The notes below the pieces were generated by a model that made no database searches, was not told where the DNA came from, and saw only the letters and a program-made list of their open reading frames with translations. Position numbers and translations under genes: made by a program. Positions 1 to 11,126 of a DNA stretch of 64,000 nt are shown here, in pieces (position 1 is the stretch's first letter; each line of letters opens with the position of its first letter). Source of the stretch: Helichrysum umbraculigerum (lineage: Eukaryota; Streptophyta; Magnoliopsida; Asterales; Asteraceae); contig CATIUR010000005.1 of NCBI GenBank assembly GCA_949592205.1, forward strand, positions 108,063,277-108,127,276. The letters run 5' to 3'.

Positions 1-174
1 AGGTGGGGTGTATCCACTCTTGATACACATCCAGATTGACAGGTCATGGAATCTACAGTAAGATTCAAATCTGTCCTTCCAATTGTAGTAATCCTCGATT
101 CTTAACAACTTAGGTGGAACGTTTGACTTTCCCACCTCGTGGTCCATTTCAATCATTCTACTTAAGTCAGACAT
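1..174 (-). pseudogene. Ty1/copia gag, N-terminal 58 codons, cut by window edge
   Basis: The minus strand opens with an ATG at 172-174 and reads without a stop for 58 codons to the window edge. The product begins MSDLSRMIEMDHEVGK and continues through a VPPKLLRIEDYYNWKDRFES stretch, which is the typical start of a plant Ty1/copia gag polyprotein. Gag forms the cytoplasmic virus-like particle that packages element RNA. The rest lies to the left of the window, so I cannot say whether the frame is intact. The primer-binding site and LTR lie directly upstream on the same strand, in the right order for an element transcribed right to left. Confidence 0.8.
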
Positions 175-635
175 CTTAAAACGTAAAATTAAACTGTTTC
201 AGCGAATTCAGAAAAACTTGACTCGCAAGACTCAGCTCAACTCGCAATCTCAGCTCGACTCGCAGAATTCGTCGATTCGCAAGCCTCAGTTCGGATTGTG
301 AAAGATGTCGATTCGCAAGTGATGTCGATTCGCGAGGGATCTCGGTTCGACTCGCCAGCCTCAGTTCGACTCGCTAGTTCAACTCGGTTCGCAGGCGACG
401 CTGGAACCCTAATCTCGACTCGCGAAACGGCTGTTAAACCCGAAAACGAATTTTTAAGGTATTTTTACGACTGAAACTTAAAATTTCGGCTGTAAACAAA
501 CCCTAAAATGTCCAGAGAATGATTTTGATCGTTAGTATTGCAAGAATGCACGTAAAAACGACCCGAATCAAAAAACGCAATAACACTAAAACTTATGAAC
601 ACACTCGTATTTAGCCCGAAAGCTCTGATACCAGA
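175..635 (-). other. Copia untranslated leader with primer-binding site and CGACTCGC repeats
   Basis: This lies between the LTR and the gag start of the minus-strand copia element. The PBS is at 622-633 (TGGTATCAGAGC on the minus strand, complementary to initiator tRNA-Met), two bases from the LTR edge. The part at 205-425 is filled with short repeats of the type cgactcgc / caactcgc / cgattcgc, giving many potential local hairpins. No reading frame of note is present. Confidence 0.8.
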
Positions 636-1215
636 TGTAAGTCCCCTAGTTTTAGGATCGATAACTTCGTTATCTGTAGTATTAAGGTGCGGAATCCCTC
701 AATACGGTGTTATCTTACTAACAACGAATATGTTCGTATTGCGTTTAATAAGACTTAGCTTTAAACGATAAATCGTCAAAACCTAGTCGTAGGTTATGTT
801 TTCTCTGGTTTGCTGGAATCGCAGAATGTGAGAGTATCAAAAGTCTTATGTTTTTCACGATTGAAAAACATTAAATATGTCGTCTCAACTCGCCGCCGCT
901 GGGCCTGCGAGTTGACTCGACTCGTTCTGCAAGCCCAAGCCCATTATGCTTCGGCTCGTTACGCCTATCAGTGTCTACGAGTTCAGTTCTCATCTCGCTG
1001 CTCAACTCGCAGCGACCTGAGTACTCGACTCGCATCAAACGTATATATTTATTTTGTATTTAATTATTCGTCTAACTTAACAAAACAATATGTTTAACGA
1101 ATATCACTAACAAAACAAATATTCTTTTACAAATCCAAACCAATATACAAACACAATAATAATTACACTAGTCCTATTTCAAGCTAGATCTGTTGTCACA
1201 ATCTATGTCCCAACA
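636..1215 (-). repeat. Ty1/copia 5' LTR (580 bp)
   Basis: On the minus strand it starts TGTTGGGACATAG at 1215 and ends CTTACA at 636, two bases before the tRNA-Met PBS. A TATA-like stretch (ATAAATATATACG, minus) lies at about 1038-1050. At 885-1030 it holds more of the same ACTCGC-type repeats as the leader. It interrupts a chromovirus LTR at the sequence that in the other LTR copy continues as aggaaccgag (about 21629), so the boundary at 1215/1216 is well defined. The second TSD copy lies outside the window. Confidence 0.85.
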
Positions 1216-1382
1216 AGGAACCGAGCTAATGTAACATTATTTTGATGTAAAAGTTTACTTTATTAATACAAGTTTAAAACGACGCATATAGTGGTCGTTC
1301 ATTATATCTTATGTGCTTTGGTATATTAATTAGTGACACCCAAATCGAGCTTCCGCAAATCATTAACTTTGGGGGTGTCACA
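1216..1382 (+). repeat. Chromovirus 5' LTR, 3'-terminal remnant
   Basis: The 167 bp match the last part of the element's 3' LTR (about 21629-21794) nearly base for base and end in gggggtgtcaca. The rest of the LTR lies left of the window, displaced by the copia insertion. Confidence 0.9.
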
Positions 1383-1385
1383 GAT

Positions 1386-1397
1386 TGGTATCAGAGC
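1386..1397 (+). promoter_or_regulatory. Primer-binding site, tRNA-Met type (element 1)
   Basis: TGGTATCAGAGC three bases after the LTR end is complementary to the 3' end of initiator tRNA-Met and primes minus-strand cDNA synthesis. Confidence 0.92.
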
Positions 1398-1761
1398 CTA
1401 AGGTTATAGTGAACTAGGTTGCATTTAGTGGGCCTAGACTATGACCGTTAGGCAGTATTCGCTATTAGGTATAACCAGTTCAGAGATTACAGCATACGAA
1501 TTTAATTTAACATAGCTTGATAAACTATGTACAATTAAATAAAGATGATGTAAGATCTGAAGGAAGTTATGGCTGAACAGGATACACTAGTTGACTCTGA
1601 CTTCGAGAGAACCGGGACTCAAAAAACGTCTATGCTAGACACTCAATAGGCTATTATGTGATACTAAGTATACATGGATAGGTCTCGTTACAATCTTAGG
1701 CTATATTATATAAGTTATTATATGGATATAGGCCTCATTCTTCCTAACGCTTTGTCTCAGA

Positions 1762-2256
1762 ATGGCAAACACACCACCAAGTTCATCACGCTCTTATCCC
1801 CATGAATCACGAAACTCAAGGGTAGCCAGGAGGGACACTAGGTTGCCTCGAGTTAGTCCGTACCCCACTCACTTCACTCTACCAGACTTAGCCGCTAGAG
1901 TACACCATCACGACCAACAAATCCACGAGATGGATTTTGAGCTGCAAGAGACCCGTGAGCTCTGGAGACTTACAGCAATGGAACGAATCGAGCAAGTCTC
2001 CGAAGATCACGATCACACTGTTAACAACATGAACACTCTTCAAAATCAGGTGGAAGGAACAGTCAAAACCATGGAGGTTGTCCACAACCAAGTGATTGGC
2101 AACCGAAATGAAATCTCTGTATTACAATCGAGGCTGCGCGAGTGCGAGACACGTCTGAGGGAAACCGAGGACGCTCTCCGAACGGCCAACAGGCTTGCAG
2201 AGTCTGTGGACCACCTCAATGCACTGCTGCCGCAACTCAATCTACGCCGGAATTAG
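1762..2256 (+). CDS. Small ORF between PBS and gag-pol of element 1; unknown function, coiled-coil
   Basis: An uninterrupted 164-codon frame starts at ATG 1762 and ends in TAG. I do not recognise a named domain. The N-terminal ~40 residues are rich in Ser, Arg and Pro. From about residue 45 to 155 the composition is charged and helical with hydrophobic residues at heptad-like spacing (HHHDQQIHEMDFELQETREL, later LRECETRLRETEDALRTANR), which suggests a coiled coil. It sits in the leader of the chromovirus upstream of gag. Unlike gag-pol it has no premature stop. It may be an extra element protein or an N-terminal gag extension; host origin is less likely because it lies inside the LTR boundaries. 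Confidence 0.55.
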   Translation: MANTPPSSSRSYPHESRNSRVARRDTRLPRVSPYPTHFTLPDLAARVHHHDQQIHEMDFELQETRELWRLTAMERIEQVSEDHDHTVNNMNTLQNQVEGTVKTMEVVHNQVIGNRNEISVLQSRLRECETRLRETEDALRTANRLAESVDHLNALLPQLNLRRN

Positions 2257-2317
2257 CTTAGACTGAATCTGTACTCTTTTATGCTTCGTAGGGTTTATGT
2301 AATTCAACCGGATGTAA

Positions 2318-4735
2318 TGTAACACCCGCCAAATTAGGACTAGTAATTAGTGCCTAATCATATGTTAATACATGTAATTAGTTCCTTGTTAGGCTAATTA
2401 ATGTATCGAATTATATATATTGTTGAATATATACGAATATGCGATTTGGTTAAATCGTACGCAATTTAAATCGAATGTATTTCGATTCAATTTAATACGG
2501 TCGTTGGTGACTAATTTTATTAAATAAAGTTGTTATGTCAAAATATTATTATGATAATATTTCGTACTCACTCGTATCGTACAAACAAACCTTACACAAT
2601 TTAAAATATTAAAACGCGCAAATTAAATAAACTAACTTACCATTTTATAACTCAAATATAAATTAAATTGTAAAACATTTAAATAAAATCTCGCGTAATA
2701 ATTTGTATTTTAAAACGTACCTTTAATATTTAAAATAATTATTTACGATTAAACGACGGAGTAAACGAACACCGCACGGAGCGGGAACGCGGGGCGAAAA
2801 ATGGGAGGATAACCTCCCATTCCCACCTTCTTCTTTCATTTAATTATTTCCTTTCTCTCTCTTACACTCTCTTTCCTTCTTTCTCTCTAATCACCACCAC
2901 CACCCAAAACTCATCAAAAATCACCAAATAAACGTGCTAAACGACCTTGGATCTCATCATCACTTTGGAAGAAAACGTTCACCTTCTCGCGATCTATCAT
3001 CCTATCTTTTCGGAATTGTGATCCGACAATTTGTAAGTTTCCGACAAATCCCGAAATATCTCGTTTTTAAATGTTTTCACCTTCTAGTTGTTTGTTTAAG
3101 CTTATAATGTCCATATTTGGGTTGGGTAAAAGTTTTGGACCGAACGGAAACCGAAAAACTCGTTTTCGACACATTTTCCGGCCAGCAGAACGCTACGTCG
3201 CTTTTGGACCCAGATTTATGCGACGTCAGCTGCGACGTCGCAAAACCCCTCGTAACGTCGCATAGTGCGACGTCAGTCACAACGTCGCACAAATCCTCGA
3301 CGTCGCATATAGCGACGCAGCCTATTACGTCGCATTAGCGACGCAGCACCCTACGTCGCATTAGCGACGCAGCACCCAACGTCGCACAAATCAGAACCTC
3401 AAAAACATAGATTTTTACTAAGTGTCGAGACTCGAAATTTATCACTCGATTTTACCCAAATTCGGTTCCAGATGCGTTTTTCCTTAAAGCAATATAGTAG
3501 AAATAAAAATTTTCCAAGCTGACCTGGCAGCTCGACCCCAGCCAGGGGCTCTGCCCCTTGGAACCCGCCAGGGGCTGCCGCCCCTTGGACCCCGCTACCA
3601 GGGGCGCTGCCCCCGGACCCCCGTACTTAGATTCCGTAACGGCTTCTAAAACACAATCAAAACATATTTTTCAAGTAAAACGACACGAAATCAAAATGAT
3701 AATAGTTGAGATTATTATTACAAATCCGTCACCAACGGGCCGTACATATTTTCAAACATTCGAATAAATCAACTAAATGTAATTTGGACATTATAGTTGG
3801 ACGAACAACTACAAGGTAGTCTTATTAGATACCTTCGCATATTATAACCATCGCGTGTCGTGGACACCCTCAGGTTACAAGTCTTTGGACTTCACATTCG
3901 GCTAATCAACTTACGTTTGTTTAAACGCTTTCAGACTCAGGTGAGTCTCATAGCCCCTCTTTTACTGTTTTACTCAGGGGTGTGATATATTGCTCAACTT
4001 TTACATGTGAACGCAAGTACCAACTTTTCATATACTACATGAGTTTTTCGAAACTAATCATTTTAAAGTCCTCCGTCAGCATAGTTGTTAATACGTTGTA
4101 GCGTGAATATTAGTATATGGTACCATATAGGATTGACCCACCTCGTCCGGGTTAGCAAGCACTAACCGGGTAAACGGACGTACTAATATTTGGGAAGACG
4201 AATGTTGATTAGGCATTCGTGGAGGCACCTCGCCCGGAATTCTCTATAGGGGACCCGGCCCTCGAGTTAAGCTCAACTATGTGCTCATGGCTGTATACAC
4301 GATGATTATCATTTAATTGCTGGATGCAATTCACTATTAAATTGCTTGTTGCAATTCATTATTTAAATCTTGCGGTTCATACGATATTACTTGATTTCAA
4401 ACCTGTGAGCTCACCAGCTTTATAGCTGACCTTTTAGCATATATCGCAGGTACCCAGCAGTAGGATGTTTCTGCTTCAGGAGTTAGCTCGAGTCAGCATA
4501 CAGACGATTGAGATTTTCTTGCATTAGTATATTTTGTACAAGTACTTATGTACTGAAATCTCATTTTATTTAACTCGAGCTATGTAAAGCTTTAAATGTT
4601 GTAAACATTTCAGTTATCAATATATTTTGTTAAAACGACGCATATAGAGTCGTTTGCTATTTATCTTTGTGCTTTGTTATTGATTAGTAATACCCAAATC
4701 AAGCTTCCGCAAATCATCAAATTTGGGGGTGTTAC
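2318..4735 (+). mobile_element. Solo LTR of a related chromovirus family (2418 bp)
   Basis: It starts TGTAACACCC, ends GGGTGTTACA, and is flanked by the 5 bp duplication TGTAA at 2313-2317 and 4736-4740. No PBS, PPT or internal sequence remains, so it arose by LTR-LTR recombination. It aligns along its length with element 1's own LTR (for example the shared GCGGGGCGAAAAATGGGAG near 2790 and 9900, and CACCAACGGGCCGTAC near 3728 and 10755). An array of GACGTCGC-type repeats lies at 3189-3387. Confidence 0.92.
3189..3387 (+). repeat. Array of TGCGACGTC/ACGTCGCA palindromic units
   Basis: About a dozen short units with the core GCGACGTCGC or its halves, alternating in orientation (tgcgacgtc, acgtcgcat, tagcgacgcagcacc). 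Adjacent units can pair into hairpins. The corresponding position in the other two LTRs of this family holds different repeats. Confidence 0.85.
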
Positions 4736-4984
4736 ATGTAACAATTCCCGGCATTTTTTGTAAAACATCTAAGTCTGTAACTTTTGAAACTTGTGACTCA
4801 AAATCGTCTGTAATCATTTGGCTTCGAAATATCAATTGACGATTTCTATTAATTATCTCACGTTATTGATTTTTACCTTGAGATGTTGTATATTACCATT
4901 TTATATATGTACATCTGTGGTGATATATCATGAATTTCGGACTAGTATCTTACTTCCTTTCCTTGTTCTTTCTTACTCAGCATC

Positions 4985-7900
4985 ATGCCTCCTCGCCGAC
5001 AAATCACCCTTAGTGAAGCTGAGATCGCGGGGCTAATTGCCCGCAGTGTGACCCAAGCTTTGGCTGCCCGAACACCACCACCCAGTAGCGAGGACACAGC
5101 CAACAATGCTCCACCACCCAGACCCTGCTCCTATAAGGACTTTTTGAGCTGCAAACCACTATACTTCAAGGGCACGGAAGGTGCTATTGGTTTGAGTCGA
5201 TGGATAGAACGCATAGAATCTGTTTTCAGCCTCTGCAACTGCACCGAGTAAAACAAGGTAAAGTTCGCTGCCTACACTTTTCAGGAAGGAGCCCTCACAT
5301 GGTGGAACGCCCATGCCAACTCTGTGGGTCTTGAGATAGCTAATCCACTACCTTGGGCCGAGTTGAAGAACAAACTGAGGGAGAAGTATTGCCCCGAGGA
5401 AGAGATACACCGATTAGAAGAGGAGTTCTGGCAACTAGCTGTGCAGGGGACCGATATTGAGGGATACACCATCAAGTTCCAGCAATACGCGTCCCTGTGC
5501 CCTAGTCTGGTGGAACCGGAGAAAAAGGGGGTTAAGAAATACATCCGCGGCCTTCCCGAGAGCATCCAGGGAAGTGTCGCCTCCTCACAACCAACCACCA
5601 CCGAAAGTGCTATCAGGCTAGCACACGAGCTCATGGCACTGGTGGTCAGCCGCGAGAAATCCAACAACAACAAACATAAATCCACCGAATCCCACAGCAG
5701 CCACCAAAACAAAAAGTCCAACGCCATCCAAGCTTACAACACCAACACCGAACCCAAACGCAACTACACTGGGGACATACCCTATTGTTCCAAGTGTAAC
5801 TACCACCACCATGGCCCCTGCAGATCTCCTTGCAACAACTGCAGGAAGTACGGGCATTCATCCAAAGACTGCCAAGCCCCTAAATCACAAAACAACAACC
5901 AACAACCCAAAACCTGTTATGGATGCGGGGAGACGGGACATTTCAGGGATGCATGTCCCAAACGGAAGAACAACAACAACAACGTCAAAGGAAAAGCTTT
6001 CGTGCTCAATTCTGGGGACGCCCGTCAAGACCCGAATGTGGTCACGGGTATGTTCCTCCTCAACAATTTAACTGCTTCAATTCTGTTTGATACTGGCGCT
6101 GATAGGAGTTTTATTTCTGATGAGTTTTGCCCACTACTTGACATCACCCCAGTTGCCTTAGATGTTAAGTACACTGTAGAGCTTGCAAACGGTAAACTTA
6201 TGGAAACCAAGAGTGTGATCCCTAATTGCACTTTAAATCTAGCCAACGAAATTTTCTCAATAGATCTCATGCCAGTTAAGATAGGAAGTTTCGATGTCAT
6301 TGTTGGAATGGACTGGTTGTCCAAGCATCGTGCCGAAATTATCTGTGGCGACAAAGTTATTCGTATACCTCTCGCCACCGGTGGAACTTTAATCATACAG
6401 GGGGAGACCGGTGGGACGAGACTCAATATCATGTCTTGCTTGAAAACCCGCAAATTTCTGAAAAAGGGCTATCCCGCTATCCTCGCGCACATCATGGAGA
6501 AAAAGTCGGAGGAGAAGCGACTTGAGGATGTACCAATTGTCCGAGACTTTCCTGAAGTTTTTCCCGAAGAACTGCCTGGTCTACCACCACCAAGACAGGT
6601 TGAGTTCTCAATCGATCTTGTGCCGGGTGCGGCGCCGGTGGCACGAGCACCATATCGTTTAGCTCCATCCGAACTTCAGGAGTTGTCTGCCCAATTACAG
6701 GAACTTCTGGAAAGAGGATTCATCGGGCCGAGTTCTTCACCTTGGGGAGCTCCGGTCTTATTTGTCAAAAAGAAAGATGGTTCTTTCCGAATGTGTATCG
6801 ACTACCGAGAGTTGAACAAGTTGACCGTCAAGAACTGATACCCATTGCCTCGAATCGATGATTTGTTCGACCAACTTCAAGGATCGAGTTGTTATTCAAA
6901 GATTGATCTCCGATCCGGATATCACCAATTGCGTGTTCGCGATGCCGACATTCCAAAAACCGCTTCCCGTACCCGCTATGGGCATTACGAATTTCAAGTG
7001 ATGCCATTCAGCCTAACCAACGCCCTGGCTGTATTCATGGACCTTATGAATCGGGTGTGTAAACCTTACCTTGACAAGTTTGTCATTGTCTTCATCGATG
7101 ACATCCTCATATATTCACGAAGCGAAGAAGAACACGCGCAACACCTCAAAACCATCCTAGAGCTACTTAGACACGAAGAGCTTTACGCCAAATTCTCTAA
7201 GTGTGAGTTCTGGATAAAAATAGTTCAATTCCTTGGTCACGTGATCGACAGTCAGGGGATTCACGTTGACCCATCAAAAATTGAAGCTATCAAGGGCTGG
7301 CAAGCACCTACCTCTCCGACCGAAGTACGGCAGATTTTGGGACTGGCCGGGTACTACCGACGATTCATTGAAAATTTCTCCAAGATAGCCCTACCACTCA
7401 CGACTCTGACCCAGAAAGACAAAAAGTTTGACTGGACTGATAAACAAGAGTCGGCATTCCAACTCTTAAAGCAAAAGCTTTGCAGTGCTCCCATTCTATC
7501 ATTACCCGAAGGCACCGATGACTTCGTGGTATACTGCGATGCTTCTCATCAAGGTCTCGGTTGCGTGCTTATGCAACGAGACAAAGTCATAGCTTATGCT
7601 TCCCGACAGCTCAAGATTCATGAAAAGAATTACACCACCCATGACATTGAGTTAGGAGCCGTCGTTTTCACCCTCAAAATTTGGAGACATTACCTCTATG
7701 GCACTAGGTGCACAATTTTCACAGACCACAAAAATCTCCAACACATATTCGATCAGAAGGATCTCAACATGAGGCAACGTCGATGGGTCGAGTTGCTTAC
7801 CGATTACGACTGCGAACTCAAATATCATCCAGGCAAAGCAAATGTTGTTGCTGATGCCCTCAGTCGAAAAGAGCGAGTGAAACCACTTCTGGTCCGAGCC

Positions 7901-9379
7901 CTCAGTATGACCATTCACAACAATTTAAACATTCAAATTCTCACTGCTCAATTCGAAGCCTTGAAACCCGAAAATGTCAAGGATGAAGCCTTGCGGGGCA
8001 TGGATAAACAATTCGAAGTCAAACCTAACGGAATTAGGTATTTCTCAAACCGAATCTGGTTGCCTAAATTTGGGAACCTACGAGACTTGGTGATGGATGA
8101 AGCTCACAAGTCCAAATATTCTATCCATCCGGGATCCGATAAAATGTACCACGGTATCAAGGACTTCTACTGGTGGCCGAACATGAAAGCTGAAATCACC
8201 ACCTATGTCAGCAAGTGCCTTACTTGCTCCAAGGTCAAAATCGAATATCAAAAACCCTCTGGTTTACTTCAACAACCCAGTCTTCCTGAATGGAAATGGG
8301 AACAAATTGACATGGACTTCATAACCAAACTACCCAAGTCCTCGAGCGGTTGCGATACCATTTGGGTGATCGTGGATCGTCTCACAAAGTCTGCTCACTT
8401 CCTGGCAATCAAAGAATCCGACAAAATGGAACGCCTCACCAGAATTTATCTGAAGGAAATCGTGACCAAACACGGTGTTCCAATCTCAATTATCTCCGAT
8501 AGGGATAGTCGTTTCACTTCACAATTTTGGCAATCACTTCAAAAATCACTGGGTACTCGACTTGATATGAGTACCGCATATCATCCTCAAACCGACGACC
8601 AAAGTGAACGAACAATTCAAACACTAGAAGACATGCTACGGGCCTACGTAGTAGATTTCGGTGTAAACTAGGAAAAACACCTACCATTGTGCGAGTTCTC
8701 GTACAACAACAGTTATCATTCCAGCATTAAGGCTGCACCTTTCGAGGCACTGTACGGTCGTAAGTGCCGGTCACCTATCTGTTGGACCGAAGTTGGGGAT
8801 AGCCAACTCACAGGTCCAGAAATCATTCACGAGACGACCGAGAGAATCGTCGAAATTCAAAACAAGCTCAAGGCCGCGCGTGATCGTCAGAAAAGTTATG
8901 CTGACGTGAGACGCAAACCACTCGAGTTCCAAGTTGGGGATCGAGTTCTACTCAAAGTATCGCCTTGGAAAGGCGTAATCCGATTTGGCAAACGAGGGAA
9001 GTTAAATCCCAGAAACATTGGACCATTCGAGATCCTCGAGAGGATTGGTCCAGTGGCATATCGATTGCAGCTGCCATCCGAACTCAGCAGCGTGCATCCC
9101 ACTTTTCATGTTTCAAACCTGAAGAAGTGTCTGTCTGATGAGACACTTATCATTCCACTCGATGAAATTCGAGTTGACGAGAAACTTCACTTTGTTGAGG
9201 AACCCTCCGAAATCATGGACCGAAAGGTCAAACAACTTAAACAAAGTCGTATTCCCATCGTCAAAGTTAGGTGGAATTCGCGGCGCGGTCCGGAATTCAC
9301 CTGGGAACGGGAAGACCAAATACGACTCAAGTATCCTCAACTCTTCACTGACTCGACATCAAACACGACTTCAACATAA
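4985..9379 (+). pseudogene. Chromovirus gag-pol polyprotein with three in-frame stops
   Basis: One frame from ATG 4985 to TAA 9379 with no frameshift, broken by TAA 5249-5251, TGA 6836-6838 and TAG 8669-8671. Domains in order: gag core (about 5150-5600), zinc knuckles (CNNCRKYGHSSKDC near 5831, CYGCGETGHFRDAC near 5915), aspartic protease with FDTGADRSF at about 6086, reverse transcriptase with YSKIDLRSGYHQL (about 6895) and the catalytic FIDDILIYS (7091), RNase H with YCDAS (7532), integrase HHCC finger (about 8128-8235) and DDE core with acidic residues near 8311, 8500 and 8610, then a chromodomain-like tail (about 9190-9340). These enzymes copy element RNA and integrate the cDNA. The stops make the copy inactive on its own unless read through. 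Confidence 0.93.
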
Positions 9380-9400
9380 ATTTCGGGACGAAATTCTTCT

Positions 9401-9413
9401 AACAGGGGGAGAA
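9401..9413 (+). promoter_or_regulatory. Polypurine tract of element 1
   Basis: AACAGGGGGAGAA directly precedes the 3' LTR start TGTGACACCC at 9414; it is the expected plus-strand primer site. Confidence 0.85.
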
Positions 9414-11126
9414 TGTGACACCCGTCAATTTAGGACTAGAATTTTGTGCCTAATCAAGTTTTAATACATGTAATTAGTTCTGTGTTAGGCTAATTAATGT
9501 ATCAATTATTATATATATTGTTGAATATATATCTACACAATAATGCGATTTGATTAAATTGTACGCAATTTAAATCGAAAGTATTTCGGTTCAATTAAAT
9601 ACGGACGTTGGTGACCAAATTTTATTAAATAACGCAACATTATTTAATAACGCTATTATATCAAAAATATTATTATGATAATATTTCGTATTCATTTCGG
9701 ATCATACAAACAAAAGTTATATGATTTAAAAATGTAAAACGCGCAAACAAACTAAGTTACATTTTATAATTTTCGGAACTTAAATAATTCAACTAAAATA
9801 TTTAGTAATTTTCCGTATCTTAAAACTACATTTAAACGTATAAAAATCATTTAACTATTGAACGACAGAGCGAACGAACACCACACGGAGCGGGATCGCG
9901 GGGCGAAAAATGGGAGTTTAACCTCCCACTTCCACCCCTTTCTTTTTCATTTCTTCCTTTCTTTCTCTCTCTCTTCCATCTTTTTCTCTCAAAATTTCAT
10001 CACCACCACCATCACTAAATCGCAAAATACTACTATCAAACGCACTCGGATCATCAATATTTTTAGAGATTCACGACCACCTCGCGACGATCTACAGCGC
10101 TATCTTTTCGGATTTTCAATCCGGCACTTTGTAAGTTTCCGACAAAATCCCAAAACCTTTCGATTCTTAGTATTTTTCACTTGTTAGTGTTTATATAACT
10201 TATATATGTCCATTACAAAGTGTAGAACACGATTTTATAGCTTAAAAACGGGTTTGAATTGGGTTTTTGGCCGGAAAAATCTTGACAGCCGGACTTTCTG
10301 GGCTGGTGTTCTTCAATGCGACACAAGCCTTGTGTCGCATGTAGTGTCGTATTTTGCCTGTTGTGTAGCACCTAGTGTCGTATAAATTCTTTTGTGTCGT
10401 ACCCTTTACGACACAACGTTGTGTCGCATCTTATGTCGCAAACTTCATACGACACAATCACTATGTCGCTGTTGAATCAGCATCTCGCATCTATGCGACA
10501 CAACCCTTGTGTCGTATAGATCTTGTGTCGCATTTCTATGCGACACAACCCTTGTGTCGCATGACAAACAATTGTGTCGCATGATTGTGTCGCATAAAAC
10601 AGCAGGTTTTCAAACTAAAATTTCACTAAGTGTCGAACCTATATAACCTCAAATACTTATCCGATACGACTTATAAAACACATTGGAACACACTTGTAAG
10701 TGCAAAACACCAATAACAGGATAATAATACTTAAAGTTTATTATTTCAAATCCATCACCAACGGGCCGTACGTGTTTTCAAAACATATTTCAAAAATCAA
10801 ACAAGTCGTTGTAACTTGTATCAATTCAATCAAACAAGTCGTTATAACTTGTAACAAAACAGTTAACCAAATCGTAGTAATTTGGACATATATATATATA
10901 TATAGTTGTATAACAACTACAAGGGTAGTCTTTCGAGATACCGGTACAATTAATAACAATCAAGTGTTGTGAACACATTCTGGTTTCAAGTCCTTGGACA
11001 CCAATTCACAGCTAATTACTTCAAGTTTATTAAATTAAACACTTCAAAACTAGGGGTGTGATATTACTGCTCAGTTTTGTTTTACAAGTAGAACACAAGT
11101 ACCAACCTTCAAATACAAATGAGTTT
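9414..11126 (+). repeat. Chromovirus 3' LTR, left part
   Basis: Starts TGTGACACCCGTC. A leader-like CT-rich block is at about 9940-9990 after the conserved GCGGGGCGAAAAATGGGAG. The LTR is interrupted at 11126 by the Athila-type element (TSD AGTTT 11122-11126 and 21125-21129) and resumes at 21130. Joined length without the second TSD copy is about 2378 bp. Confidence 0.92.
10316..10596 (+). repeat. Array of ATGCGACACAA/TTGTGTCGCAT palindromic units
   Basis: Some fifteen copies of TGTGTCGCAT or its complement ATGCGACACA in both orientations, so single-stranded DNA or RNA would fold into stacked hairpins. It occupies the same place in the LTR as the GACGTCGC array of the solo LTR at 2318-4735, with a different repeat unit. 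Confidence 0.88.

Noticed and set aside
810..1097. 95-codon ORF on the plus strand
   Set aside because: It lies antisense within the copia LTR and follows the ACTCGC repeats; no protein features.
10316..10596. Regularly repeated short palindromes resembling a CRISPR array
   Set aside because: Units are in both orientations, spacing is irregular, there are no unique spacers or cas genes, and the sequence sits in an LTR of a plant retroelement.
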